Origin: Gemmatimonadota bacterium
GTDB taxonomy: Bacteria; Gemmatimonadota; Gemmatimonadetes; Gemmatimonadales; Gemmatimonadaceae
NCBI GenBank assembly: GCA_023249395.1
Contig: JAHFCS010000040.1
Coordinates: 1 to 10,015 of the forward strand
Reading direction: 5' to 3'
DNA length: 10,015 bases
Notes under the pieces: model-generated
What the model was told of the DNA's origin: nothing
What the model saw: the letters and a program-made list of their open reading frames with translations, nothing else
Databases searched by the model: none
Part shown: positions 1-7,349 of the stretch, piece by piece
How the letters are laid out: every line of letters begins with the position of its first letter
Numbering within the stretch: position 1 is the first letter of the stretch
Program-made: the position numbers and the translations under genes

Positions 1-772
1 CGTCGCCGAGCTTGACGAGCTCGCCGTTTCCGCTAGCGACCGTGAGATTCGCGAACTCATCCGGAGTTCGCATCTCGCCCAGGTAGCGCACGGAGAACTC
101 ACGCCGGTCAGACTCGATTCGGCCTGCCGGGATCTCCACGCTTCGCGTGCGGATTGCCGACTCCACGTCCTGCGCAGTGAGTCCGCGCGCCGCCAGCTCG
201 GCCGGCGAAAGCCAGACGCGCATCGCGAAGCGTCGCTCGCCGTAGATCGGCGCACCCGACACTCCGGGAATCGTCTGCAGTCGCGGCTTGATCTGGCGGT
301 CGGCGATGTCCGAGAGCTCCATCAAGCCATAGGTCTTCGACGTGAGGGCGAGGAACATGATCGGAAACGCGTCCGCTTCCTGTTTCGCGATCACCGGCTC
401 TTCGACGTCTTCGGGTAGCCGGCCACGCACACGCGACACCTTGTCGCGTACGTCCTGCGCTGCGGCTTCGATCTCGCGATCGAGAGTGAATTCCAGCGTG
501 ATCGTGCTGCGCTGTTCCTGGCTCGCGCTGGTCAGCGAGCGAAGCCCCTCGAGGCTCGACAGTTCCTCCTCGAGCACGTCCGTCACCGCGGACTCGACCA
601 CCTGTGGGCTCGCGCCTGGCAGCACCACGGTGACCGACACGATCGGCGGGTCCGCGTCCGGGAATTCGCGAACGGGCAGCCGACTGTATGCGATCACCCC
701 CAACAGGACGAGCCCAAGGCTGATCATGCTCGACAGCACGGGACGACGGATGAATCTCTCGGCGAACTGCAT
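1..772 (-). CDS. RND-family efflux transporter permease, N-terminal part (cut by window edge)
   Basis: This is the first 257 residues of an inner-membrane proton-driven RND pump (HAE-1/AcrB-MexB-like). These pumps expel drugs or other hydrophobic compounds through a periplasmic adaptor and an outer-membrane channel. The reading frame is open from the ATG at 772 to the left edge. The protein begins MQFAERFIRRPV, the usual RND amino terminus. One hydrophobic helix follows at about residues 14-30, then periplasmic porter sequence with the typical features LPVREFPDADPP (about 32-43), PGASPQVVE and LPEDVEEPVI. A GAGG Shine-Dalgarno-like run lies about 10 nt upstream of the ATG. The adaptor (MFP) gene is not on the upstream side within the window; only the divergent peptidase is there. 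The substrate cannot be told from this portion. The family call is secure; the subfamily is less so. Confidence 0.9.
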   Translation of the reverse strand, partial: MQFAERFIRRPVLSSMISLGLVLLGVIAYSRLPVREFPDADPPIVSVTVVLPGASPQVVESAVTDVLEEELSSLEGLRSLTSASQEQRSTITLEFTLDREIEAAAQDVRDKVSRVRGRLPEDVEEPVIAKQEADAFPIMFLALTSKTYGLMELSDIADRQIKPRLQTIPGVSGAPIYGERRFAMRVWLSPAELAARGLTAQDVESAIRTRSVEIPAGRIESDRREFSVRYLGEMRTPDEFANLTVASGNGELVKLGD

Positions 773-951
773 CAGCGTTTTCCCTCAGGCCGGCCGGATA
801 GCGGTATAATAGAGACACCGAACATACACCGATAGGCGTGCGTCGCAAGTCGCACTGCAGTCTCGACGGATGGGCACAGGCGAAATCGACAATCATCGCT
901 CAACGCCCTCGCCGCGTTGGACCGCCTCTGGGCAGCGATTAACTTCTCAGG
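773..951. other. Divergent intergenic region between RND pump and M49 peptidase
   Basis: This 179-bp non-coding stretch separates two divergently read genes and must hold both promoters. It has TATAAT on the plus strand at 805-810, which overlaps TATTAT on the minus strand. A GGCCGGCC palindrome lies at 788-795, and the heptamer ACACCGA occurs twice, 11 bp apart (815-821 and 826-832). No convincing -35 box is seen for either direction. The plus-strand gene has only a weak CAGG just before its ATG, so its ribosome binding site is poor. Confidence 0.5.
806..832 (-). promoter_or_regulatory. Possible promoter/activator site for the RND pump gene
   Basis: On the minus strand a -10-like TATTAT (811-806) is preceded, where a -35 box would normally sit, by two copies of TCGGTGT spaced exactly 11 bp apart (plus-strand ACACCGA at 815 and 826). 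Heptamer direct repeats one helical turn apart next to a promoter lacking a -35 box are the usual layout for an activator such as a two-component response regulator. Only the repeat and the -10 match are seen; the function is inferred. Confidence 0.3.
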
Positions 952-2661
952 ATGAGATCCAATAATCCTGCCCTCGCCCTCGCCGCGGCTTCGCTGACCG
1001 TGATCGGCACCGCCTGCTCCGGCAACGCGCGCACCCCCGCCATGACAACTCCGACGTGCACCTCGTACCCCGCTCCAACAGGGAACATCGCCGCGCAGCT
1101 CGCGAAGTTCCGGCCGGTCAACATGCCGTTCGACACGAGCGCGCTCTCGGCCCGCGAAGTCAGCATGGTGCGGAAGCTCGTCGAGGCGGGGCAGCACCTC
1201 GAGAGCATCTACTGGCGGCAGAGCGATCCGGAAGGACTCACGCTCTACAAAGCGCTCGCGAACTGCCCGGGTCAGGCCGAGAAGGACATTCGCCATTTTC
1301 TGCTGATCAACGGCAGCCGGTACGATCTGCTCGAGGGCAACAAGCCCTTCCTCGCCAACACGACCTATGAGCCGGGCGCAGCACTGTACCCTGCAGGAAT
1401 CACTCGCAAGGAGATCGACGACTACGTCGCCGCGCATCAGGATAAAAAGGCGGAGATTCTCAACCCGTGGACCGTCGTCAGGCGGAACGGCAGCGATCTC
1501 GTCGGCGTTCCGTATCACGTCGAGTACAAGGAGTGGCTGGTTCCTGCCGCGCAGGCGCTGCGCGATGCGGCCGCGCTCAGCGACGACAATGCGTTCGCGA
1601 ATTTCCTGCGCCTTCGCGCCGACGCCCTCCTCACCGACGACTACTACAAGAGCGATCTCGCCTGGGTCGATCTCGACAATCCGAAGTTCGACGTCATCTT
1701 CGCCCCCTACGAGACGTACCTCGACGAGCTCATGGGCGTCAAAACGTCGTACGGCGTCGCGGTCCTGATCCGGAACGCGGCCGAGAGCGAGAAGCTCGCG
1801 ATGTACAAGAAGTACGCGGCGGACATTCAGGATGCACTGCCGCTGGCGGCTGCCGACAAACCGTCGAATGCCGGTCACCTCACGCCGATGGAAGTGATGG
1901 ACGCACCGTACCGGGGCGCAGACCTGCGTCACGGATATCAGGCGGTCGCCGACAATCTCCCGAACGATCCGCGCATCCACGCGGAGAAGGGAACCAAGAA
2001 GATCTTCTTCAAGAATTTCATGGACGCGCGCGTCAACTTCATCGTGCTTCCGATCGGAAAGCTGCTGATGCGGCCGGATCAGGCGAATCTTTCATCCATG
2101 GAGGGTTACCTGGCTGTCGTCGTCATGCACGAGATGTCGCACGGTCTCGGTCCGGCATACTCGCGAATCAATGGGAAGCAGGTGGACATTCGCGAGGCCA
2201 TCGGTTCGATCTACAGCGGACTCGAGGAAGCGAAGGCGGACATCGTCGGTCTGTATGGTCTCGAGTGGCTGATGAACAAAGGTGTGCTCCCGAAGTCGCG
2301 CGAGGGCGACTACTACGCCTCACACGTCGCGGGAATCTTCCGAACGGTGCGGTTTGGAGTCGCCGAGGCGCACGCGAGGGCGCAGATGATGGAGTTCAAT
2401 TACTTCGTGGAGAAGGACGCGATCACGCACGACGCGGCGAGCGGGCGCTACGCGATTGATTTCGGAAAGATGGCAGGCGCGGTGGCGAGTCTCGCGAAAG
2501 AGCTATTGGAGATCGAGGCTACCGGTGATCGCGCGCGGGCGGAGGCGTGGTTTGCAAAGTACGGTACGATGCCCGCGGATCTGAAGGCGGCGCTGGATAA
2601 GACTGGAACGGTGCCCGTCGACGTGGATCCGATTTTCGCATTTGGCGAGGACGTGAGATAA
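952..2661 (+). CDS. Exported M49-like (dipeptidyl-peptidase III-like) zinc peptidase
   Basis: This is a complete 569-residue protein of the dipeptidyl-peptidase III (M49) superfamily, which removes dipeptides from the N-termini of oligopeptides. The zinc site is visible as H393-E394-M-S-H397 followed by G-L-G-P. The second M49 motif is E425-E426-A-K-A-D430, and E426 is the expected third zinc ligand. The classical M49 motif is the six-residue HEXXGH; here it is a plain five-residue HEXXH. The protein is also shorter than typical DPP III (about 675-740 aa). The N-terminus is a short hydrophobic signal (residues 6-21) ending in Cys22, so it may be a lipoprotein. The preceding G-T-A is not an ideal lipobox because position -3 is Gly. 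The ATG at 952 has a weak ribosome binding site, but no better in-frame start was found upstream. It faces the RND gene and shares no obvious pathway with the aromatic genes. The family is fairly sure; the substrate is unknown. Confidence 0.85.
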   Translation: MRSNNPALALAAASLTVIGTACSGNARTPAMTTPTCTSYPAPTGNIAAQLAKFRPVNMPFDTSALSAREVSMVRKLVEAGQHLESIYWRQSDPEGLTLYKALANCPGQAEKDIRHFLLINGSRYDLLEGNKPFLANTTYEPGAALYPAGITRKEIDDYVAAHQDKKAEILNPWTVVRRNGSDLVGVPYHVEYKEWLVPAAQALRDAAALSDDNAFANFLRLRADALLTDDYYKSDLAWVDLDNPKFDVIFAPYETYLDELMGVKTSYGVAVLIRNAAESEKLAMYKKYAADIQDALPLAAADKPSNAGHLTPMEVMDAPYRGADLRHGYQAVADNLPNDPRIHAEKGTKKIFFKNFMDARVNFIVLPIGKLLMRPDQANLSSMEGYLAVVVMHEMSHGLGPAYSRINGKQVDIREAIGSIYSGLEEAKADIVGLYGLEWLMNKGVLPKSREGDYYASHVAGIFRTVRFGVAEAHARAQMMEFNYFVEKDAITHDAASGRYAIDFGKMAGAVASLAKELLEIEATGDRARAEAWFAKYGTMPADLKAALDKTGTVPVDVDPIFAFGEDVR

Positions 2662-2677
2662 TCGCCATCGCCGGCGG

Positions 2678-4699
2678 TCAATGATGCACGAAGACAGCCT
2701 TGGCCCGGGGTCCGCTTTCCTGGAAGGTTCGCACTCCGATCCGCATGTCTTCCGTCGCGCAGCACGACCCGAACAGCTCGGACTCGAGCCGTAAGCCCTC
2801 GGGCAGTGGACGTTGGCAGCCCTCCGTGATTGCGCGGCAAATGAGCGCATCAATGGCGCGACTGCGGTGACCCAGATCGACCGGCGGCAGCGCGCTCACG
2901 GCTGCCAGGGGCTCTGGGTCAATGCGCTTCAACTCCACCTTCCCGCTGGCCGCGTCACGTGCGAGCGCGATCGCCGCGGCGAGCAGGTCACCTTCCACCT
3001 CCTCTCGGACCAGGCCGCACTCCACCGCCTCGCGTCCTGAGAGCCCACGCCCGGTGCGCAGCATCGACGCCGCGAGCTCCAGTCCGACGAGCCGAGGCAG
3101 GCGCTGCGTCGCTCCGGCACCGGGCACGATGCCGAGGTTTGACTCGGGTTGCGAGAAGGTGAGTGGCATCCCCTTTCCAGCGAGTCTCGCCGAGCAGCAG
3201 AGAGCGAGCTCACTTCCTCCGCCTAGCGCGAAGCCGTTGAGGGCACAAACGACTGGCTTCCCGAGATTCTCGATCAGGTTCCCCGCGAGCTTCGATCGTT
3301 CCGATGTCGCGACGCCATCGGCCGGCGTGGTGATTCGCGCGAGAAAGTTAATGTCTGCGCCGGAGACGAACGCTTTCGTACCGAACCCGGTGAGCACGGC
3401 GGCGACGATGCGCGGATCGTCCCGCACTTCAGCGAATTTCCGGTAGAGCTCCGCGTAAACGGCATCGTTGAGAGCGTTCAGCACCTGCGGGCGGCGAATC
3501 GTCAGGATGGCCACGTCGCCTTCGTCTCGGCGTAAGACGTAATCAACCTGGAAGGGCTGGTGCGTGCGTGCGTGCTCGCGGAGACACTGCGGCACAGGGA
3601 ATCCGGCGTGTTCGGCTGCGTACGCTTCAACGAGCTGCAGCGCGCGGTCCACACCGAGCTCATTCATGAACGTGAACGGCGCCCGCATCGCGAGACCGAT
3701 CTCCACCGCCAGCTCGAGATCGGGCAGTGAGACGATGCCACTGTCGGCGATCTCGCCACAGATGCCGAAACACGCGCCGATCATTGTCTCGGCTATGCGC
3801 TGTTCGGCCTCCGGCGACAGCACTACCTGCTCGTCACGCTTTGGCACGTCCCACTTCGTGCCGGAGGCCATGGCGTCTTTCATGAGACGCGGCGACCGGA
3901 ACCATGGACCGATTCGCGACGTCATCTCGTCGAGCGCGTGATGGGTGATCGGATTGCCGCCGGCGAGATTCATGGCGGTGAATGGGCCGACACCGAGCCC
4001 GAGCGCGCGACGGGCTGCGGCATCCACTTCTTTGGTGCTGCCCAGCCCTTCCTCGACCGCTATTGCCGCCGCGAGAAAGAGTCCCTCGAAGACGGGATTG
4101 ACGGCGTAGCCGTATCTGCTGCCGACGCGGATGGGGACCTTGCCGATCGCTTCATACAACTCCATGACCGACTGCGTCAGCGCGGCATCGGTATTGGGCC
4201 CCGGCACGATCTCCGCGAGCAGGTTTCGTTCAGCCGGAAAGAAGTAGTGAATTACGAGGGAGCGCTCCGGGTGCTCGAGCGTTTCGAAAATGCGCGCGGG
4301 CTCGATGTGGGAGGAGTTGGACGCGAGGATAGCGTCTGGCGGGCAGAGCGTTTCGAGCTGCTCGGATATCCTGCGTTTAACCGAGACGTCCTCCGTGGCC
4401 GCCTCGATGATCAGCTCGGCCCCGCGCAGCGCCTCGTAGTCGCTGGTGAAGCTGACGCCGCTCAGGATCGCGTCGGCCACCGCGGGCGCAAAAGCACCGC
4501 TGTCGCGGGCCTTGGCGACTTTCTGCTCGAGCTTCGCGCGGCCGCGGGCGAGTGCGTCGGGAGAGACGTCGATGACAGTGACCCGCACGTCGCGGGCGTG
4601 CAGCGCCTTGGCCAGGTGGAGGGCGATGTCGGGGCCGATCTGGCCCGAGCCGACGACGCCGACGTGGCTGATCACCCGGGATCCGAAGCGAAAACTCAT
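2678..4699 (-). CDS. Bifunctional 3-hydroxyacyl-CoA dehydrogenase / enoyl-CoA hydratase fusion
   Basis: This cytoplasmic enzyme should hydrate an enoyl-CoA and oxidise the 3-hydroxyacyl-CoA with NAD+. From the chosen start it has 673 residues. The N-terminal NAD-binding fold (about 10-190) shows G17-S-G19-Q-I-G22. The dehydrogenase dyad is H151 (in HYFFP) and E163, 12 residues apart as in the family. Two helical 3HCDH C-terminal segments follow (about 195-290 and 300-375). A complete crotonase domain (about 395-673) carries both catalytic glutamates, E497 in GGGSEL and E519 in QPESNLG. The order dehydrogenase-then-hydratase is the reverse of FadB/FadJ. ATG 4699 was chosen because GGAG lies 6 nt upstream (4706-4709). 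The longer frame from 4807 begins inside a TATAAT box, has no ribosome site and adds 36 residues ahead of the fold. Being divergent from the benzoyl-CoA reductase genes, it probably oxidises ring-cleavage products, for example the 3-hydroxypimeloyl-CoA level; the exact substrate is inferred. Confidence 0.9.
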   Translation of the reverse strand: MSFRFGSRVISHVGVVGSGQIGPDIALHLAKALHARDVRVTVIDVSPDALARGRAKLEQKVAKARDSGAFAPAVADAILSGVSFTSDYEALRGAELIIEAATEDVSVKRRISEQLETLCPPDAILASNSSHIEPARIFETLEHPERSLVIHYFFPAERNLLAEIVPGPNTDAALTQSVMELYEAIGKVPIRVGSRYGYAVNPVFEGLFLAAAIAVEEGLGSTKEVDAAARRALGLGVGPFTAMNLAGGNPITHHALDEMTSRIGPWFRSPRLMKDAMASGTKWDVPKRDEQVVLSPEAEQRIAETMIGACFGICGEIADSGIVSLPDLELAVEIGLAMRAPFTFMNELGVDRALQLVEAYAAEHAGFPVPQCLREHARTHQPFQVDYVLRRDEGDVAILTIRRPQVLNALNDAVYAELYRKFAEVRDDPRIVAAVLTGFGTKAFVSGADINFLARITTPADGVATSERSKLAGNLIENLGKPVVCALNGFALGGGSELALCCSARLAGKGMPLTFSQPESNLGIVPGAGATQRLPRLVGLELAASMLRTGRGLSGREAVECGLVREEVEGDLLAAAIALARDAASGKVELKRIDPEPLAAVSALPPVDLGHRSRAIDALICRAITEGCQRPLPEGLRLESELFGSCCATEDMRIGVRTFQESGPRAKAVFVHH

Positions 4700-4705
4700 G
4701 TCGCG

Positions 4706-4709
4706 CTCC
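4706..4709 (-). promoter_or_regulatory. Ribosome binding site fixing the start of the dehydrogenase/hydratase gene
   Basis: On the minus strand, GGAG lies 6 nt before the ATG at 4699-4697. The two other in-frame ATGs further upstream (4711 and 4807) have no purine-rich run at a useful distance. This decides the start. Confidence 0.65.
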
Positions 4710-4782
4710 ATAAAAAGACGTCGAGTCTCGTACTCCGCGAGGACGGGATAGCCGGCGACGTCCAACGTAAGGGAAAACGGTA

Positions 4783-4813
4783 TTGACTTCGTCAGCCCCG
4801 CTCTCATTATATA
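4783..4813 (+). promoter_or_regulatory. Candidate promoter of the benzoyl-CoA reductase operon
   Basis: A good -35 match, TTGACT (4783-4788), is followed by AT-rich -10 candidates: CATTAT (4805-4810, 16-bp spacer) or TATATA (4808-4813, 19-bp spacer). Neither is perfect. Transcription would begin near 4817-4820, at the left arm of the inverted repeat, giving a leader of about 35 nt that includes the GGAGG ribosome site. Binding at the repeat would block initiation. This was read by eye and not confirmed. Confidence 0.4.
4806..4811 (-). promoter_or_regulatory. -10 box of the divergent dehydrogenase/hydratase promoter
   Basis: The minus strand reads TATAAT here, a perfect -10 consensus. No good -35 box sits 16-19 bp upstream; that space is filled by the inverted repeat at 4817-4832. 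A start near 4799 would give a leader of about 100 nt. It would also place the ATG at 4807 upstream of the transcript, supporting the start at 4699. Confidence 0.45.
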
Positions 4814-4816
4814 CGT

Positions 4817-4832
4817 TCGAACGTTCGTTCGA
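4817..4832. promoter_or_regulatory. Inverted repeat, probable TetR-family operator
   Basis: The sequence TCGAACG-TT-CGTTCGA has perfect 7-bp arms around a 2-bp centre and is flanked on both sides by TATACG-like sequence. Short, tightly spaced palindromes rich in CG/TTC are typical operators of TetR-family repressors, many of which respond to acyl-CoA or aromatic acyl-CoA. It lies between the two divergent start regions and could occlude both promoters. No regulator gene is in the window, so the binding protein is inferred only by class. Confidence 0.55.
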
Positions 4833-4845
4833 TATACGATAGTCC

Positions 4846-4850
4846 GGAGG
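4846..4850 (+). promoter_or_regulatory. Ribosome binding site for the GTG start of bcrC
   Basis: GGAGG lies 4 nt before GTG 4855-4857. The spacing is short, but this is the strongest Shine-Dalgarno sequence near the start. The encoded N-terminus (WARELYEDLDF) fits the BcrC family, so the non-ATG start is accepted. Confidence 0.6.
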
Positions 4851-4854
4851 CCGG

Positions 4855-6024
4855 GTGCGAAGTGCCGTCGTCGAATGGGCGCGGGAGCTCTACGAAGACC
4901 TGGATTTCAGCGCCGTACACCGGTGGCTGAACGACAATCCCGGCTCCAAGGCCGCCGGGTACCTGCCGGTCTACGTGCCCCGGGAAATCCTCCACGCCTG
5001 CGGTTTCCTGCCGGTCGGGATTCACGGCGGAGGCGACCGCCTGGAGATCATCCGCGGCGACGCCTTCTACCAATCCTACATCTGCCATCTGCCGCGCTCC
5101 ATCATCGAGCTCGCGCAGTCAGGCCGTCTCGACATGCTGTCGGCCGTACTCTTTCCTTCCACCTGCGACGTGATCCGGAACCTTTCAGGCATCTGGAAGC
5201 TGCTCTATCCGGACGTGTACGTGCGATACATCGACGTCCCCCAGGTCTCCGATCCGGAGACGGCCACAACGTTCTACGAAGCAGAGCTGCGACACGTCAT
5301 GCGCGACCTCGGCGAGGTGTCCGGCCACGTGCCCGACGATGCTGAGCTTTTCCAGTCAATCGCCGTCTACAACGAGATGCGCACTGTGGTGCGAGAGCTG
5401 TATGCGACTCGGCGCGAACGACCGTGGGACCTTCCCACCGAGGAACTGTATCTCCTCCTGCGCGCTTGCGAAGTCGTACCCGTTGATGAGTTCATCGTGC
5501 AGGCGCGTCGCTATCTCGCTGCCGTGGATTCCGACCGGCGCAGGCCGCGCGACAACAGCCGCGTCGTCGTCGCTGGTGCCTTCTGCGAACAGCCCCCGCT
5601 CGGCCTGATAAAATCGATAGAGCGCGCGGGCTGTTATGTCGTCGATGACGACTTCGTGCTCGGCACGCGCTTCCTCACCGCCGACGTGTCGCTTGCCGGC
5701 GACCCCGTGCACGCGCTCGCGGATGCGTTCGTCCAGACCGAGCTGCGCACCTCGGTGCTCTACGAGGGCGATTCACTTCGCAAGCGTCGGGTCATGAAGG
5801 AACGGGCCGAGGCGGCGGGTGCCGAAGGGGTGATCTTCGCGGCGCCGAGCTTCTGCGATCCGGCGCTGCTCGACCAGCCGATGTTGCGGAAGGGAGCCGA
5901 GGCGGCCGGCCTTCCATGCATCGCATTCAAGTACTCCGAGAACACTGGACAATTTCAGCAATTCCGGGAGCAGGCCGGCACCTTCGCCGATTCCCTCAAG
6001 CTTTGGAACGCGGGAGCTGAATGA
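4855..6024 (+). CDS. bcrC: Benzoyl-CoA reductase subunit C (HgdB/BcrB-BcrC family)
   Basis: This is one of the two subunits that bind the substrate and Fe-S cluster in ATP-dependent (class I) benzoyl-CoA reductase, which reduces benzoyl-CoA to cyclohexa-1,5-diene-1-carboxyl-CoA in the cytoplasm. At 389 residues it matches the known C subunit (BcrC/BadD). Family features include the N-terminal YEDLDF and YVPREILHACGFLPVG segments. Cysteines C49, C77 (YICHLP) and C104 (FPSTCD) are candidate [4Fe-4S] ligands by analogy with 2-hydroxyacyl-CoA dehydratases; C244 and C334 are also present. Translation starts at GTG with GGAGG upstream. It is the first gene of a tight operon, and its TGA overlaps the next ATG by 4 bp (ATGA at 6021). 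Single-ATPase dehydratase systems have similar subunits, but the two downstream ATPases argue for an aryl-CoA reductase. The exact arenoyl-CoA substrate is not proven. Confidence 0.9.
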   Translation: MRSAVVEWARELYEDLDFSAVHRWLNDNPGSKAAGYLPVYVPREILHACGFLPVGIHGGGDRLEIIRGDAFYQSYICHLPRSIIELAQSGRLDMLSAVLFPSTCDVIRNLSGIWKLLYPDVYVRYIDVPQVSDPETATTFYEAELRHVMRDLGEVSGHVPDDAELFQSIAVYNEMRTVVRELYATRRERPWDLPTEELYLLLRACEVVPVDEFIVQARRYLAAVDSDRRRPRDNSRVVVAGAFCEQPPLGLIKSIERAGCYVVDDDFVLGTRFLTADVSLAGDPVHALADAFVQTELRTSVLYEGDSLRKRRVMKERAEAAGAEGVIFAAPSFCDPALLDQPMLRKGAEAAGLPCIAFKYSENTGQFQQFREQAGTFADSLKLWNAGAE

Positions 6025-7349
6025 TGGCGCAGAAAGAAATTCTCAAGGACCGCTCGATGATCCTCCAGAAGGAGATGATCGCGCGGCACTTCGAGCGGCT
6101 GGAGCAGGCGCCCGCGAACCACGAGCCAGTCGTCTACACTTTCGTTCCGGGGAATCTCACCGAGCTGATTCGCTCGTTCGGCGCGCTCCCGGTGCTCCCC
6201 GAGATCAACGCACTGCAATCCGGCATGCGAAAGCTGTCCGGCGATTACATCGCGGAGGCCGAGCGCGCCGGGCACTCCGAGGATGTGTGCGCGTACGTGA
6301 AGTGCGACATCGGCATGGTGAAGTCCGGCAACATCGGTCCCTCGGGGACAAAGCTGCCCAAGCCCGATCTGCTGCTTCTGTCTTATACGGGCTGCTACAC
6401 GTTCATGAAGTGGTTCGAGCTGCTTCGCGAGGAGTACGACTGTCCGGCTGTGTTCTTTCACGTCCCCTATCAGGGCGACGGCAAGCTCGAGCCCGAGCAT
6501 CGGGAGTACATGATTCGCCAGCTCCGGGAGCAGGTGATTCCGGCGTTGGAGAAAGCGACCGGGCGTGCCTACGACGAGGAAAAGCTGCGCGAGAATCTCA
6601 GGCTCTCCGCTCTCGCCGAAGATGATCTCGTTGCGGTGCTGCAGTCGGGTAAGCTGAAACCGAGTCCCATCGACGGTTATTTCGGAACGGTGTACTACGT
6701 CGGTCCGATCTTCAGCGCGTTTCGTGGAACAGAGGAAGGGGTCGAGTACTATCGCGCGCTGCGGGAGGAAGTTTACGCCAGGGCGGCCGCAGGCCTCGGC
6801 CCGATCGTGCCCGACGGATCTCTCGACGACCAGCGGTATCGACTCGTCGTGGAGGGACCTCCGAGCTGGACGCACTTCCGCGACTTCTGGAAGATGTTCA
6901 CCGACGAAAAAGCCGTCGTCGTTGCTTCCACCTACACGAAGGTGGGCGGCACATATGACTTCGGCTTCCGCCACAATCCGGACGACCCGCTCGGCACTCT
7001 TGCCGACTACTGCAGCGGATGCTACACGAACCTGAATCTCCCTTCGCGCATCGAGATGATCTCGCGCTACATCCGCGAGTACGAGGCGGACGGTTTCGTG
7101 ATCAACTCCATCAAGTCGTGCAATTCGTTTTCAGCGGGACAGCTGATGATCCTGCGGGAGGTCGAGAAGCGCACGGGCGTGCCCGGCGCATTCATCGAGA
7201 GTGACCTCGTCGATCCGCGGTACTTCTCGCAGGCGAACATAAAGAATCGACTCGAGAGCTACTTCCAGATGATCGAGAGCCGACGCCAAGGTTCGGGTAC
7301 CGGCGCCACGGTCGCGAGCGATCCTCTGACGAGCGCGGCGGTTGCATGA
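6021..7349 (+). CDS. bcrB: Benzoyl-CoA reductase subunit B (HgdB/BcrB-BcrC family)
   Basis: This is the second Fe-S/substrate-binding subunit of class I benzoyl-CoA reductase, 442 residues long, matching BcrB/BadE. Characteristic segments are VKCDIGMVKSGNIGP (from about residue 93), LSYTGCYTFMKWFELL, FFHVPYQGDG and a C-terminal INSIKSCNSFSAGQ. Cysteines C90, C95, C125, C141, C331, C334 and C367 are seen. C125 and C367 sit in the positions where this superfamily usually holds cluster ligands, but I could not align this formally. Two adjacent ATGs (6021 and 6024) are possible. GGGAG at 6012-6016 is better spaced for the second (7 nt) than the first (4 nt). The gene overlaps bcrC by 4 bp at its start and bcrA by 4 bp at its end, suggesting translational coupling and equimolar subunits. 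Confidence 0.92.
   Translation: MMAQKEILKDRSMILQKEMIARHFERLEQAPANHEPVVYTFVPGNLTELIRSFGALPVLPEINALQSGMRKLSGDYIAEAERAGHSEDVCAYVKCDIGMVKSGNIGPSGTKLPKPDLLLLSYTGCYTFMKWFELLREEYDCPAVFFHVPYQGDGKLEPEHREYMIRQLREQVIPALEKATGRAYDEEKLRENLRLSALAEDDLVAVLQSGKLKPSPIDGYFGTVYYVGPIFSAFRGTEEGVEYYRALREEVYARAAAGLGPIVPDGSLDDQRYRLVVEGPPSWTHFRDFWKMFTDEKAVVVASTYTKVGGTYDFGFRHNPDDPLGTLADYCSGCYTNLNLPSRIEMISRYIREYEADGFVINSIKSCNSFSAGQLMILREVEKRTGVPGAFIESDLVDPRYFSQANIKNRLESYFQMIESRRQGSGTGATVASDPLTSAAVA

Noticed and set aside
772..1980. Long open frame on the minus strand across the start of the peptidase gene
   Set aside because: It lies opposite the M49 gene, is rich in Arg/Val/Glu without recognisable motifs, and is the usual antisense shadow in GC-rich coding DNA.
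1467..2459. 330-codon open frame in another plus-strand frame inside the M49 gene
   Set aside because: It has Arg/Gly/Ser-rich shadow composition, while the overlapping frame carries the zinc-binding motifs.
2662..2677. Possible terminator between the convergent genes (CGCCGGCG at 2669-2676)
   Set aside because: The 8-bp palindrome has no loop and no T-run on either side, so a terminator cannot be supported.
3938..4786. 282-codon plus-strand frame opposite the dehydrogenase/hydratase gene
   Set aside because: It has no motif, and the minus-strand frame has all dehydrogenase and crotonase catalytic residues.
4700..4807. 36-residue N-terminal extension of the dehydrogenase/hydratase from the ATG at 4807
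   Set aside because: That ATG overlaps a perfect minus-strand TATAAT and has no ribosome site. ATG 4699 has GGAG at 6 nt and begins right before the NAD-binding fold.
5955..6974. 339-codon minus-strand frame opposite bcrB
   Set aside because: Antisense shadow. The plus-strand protein is a recognisable BcrB with intact overlaps to both neighbours.
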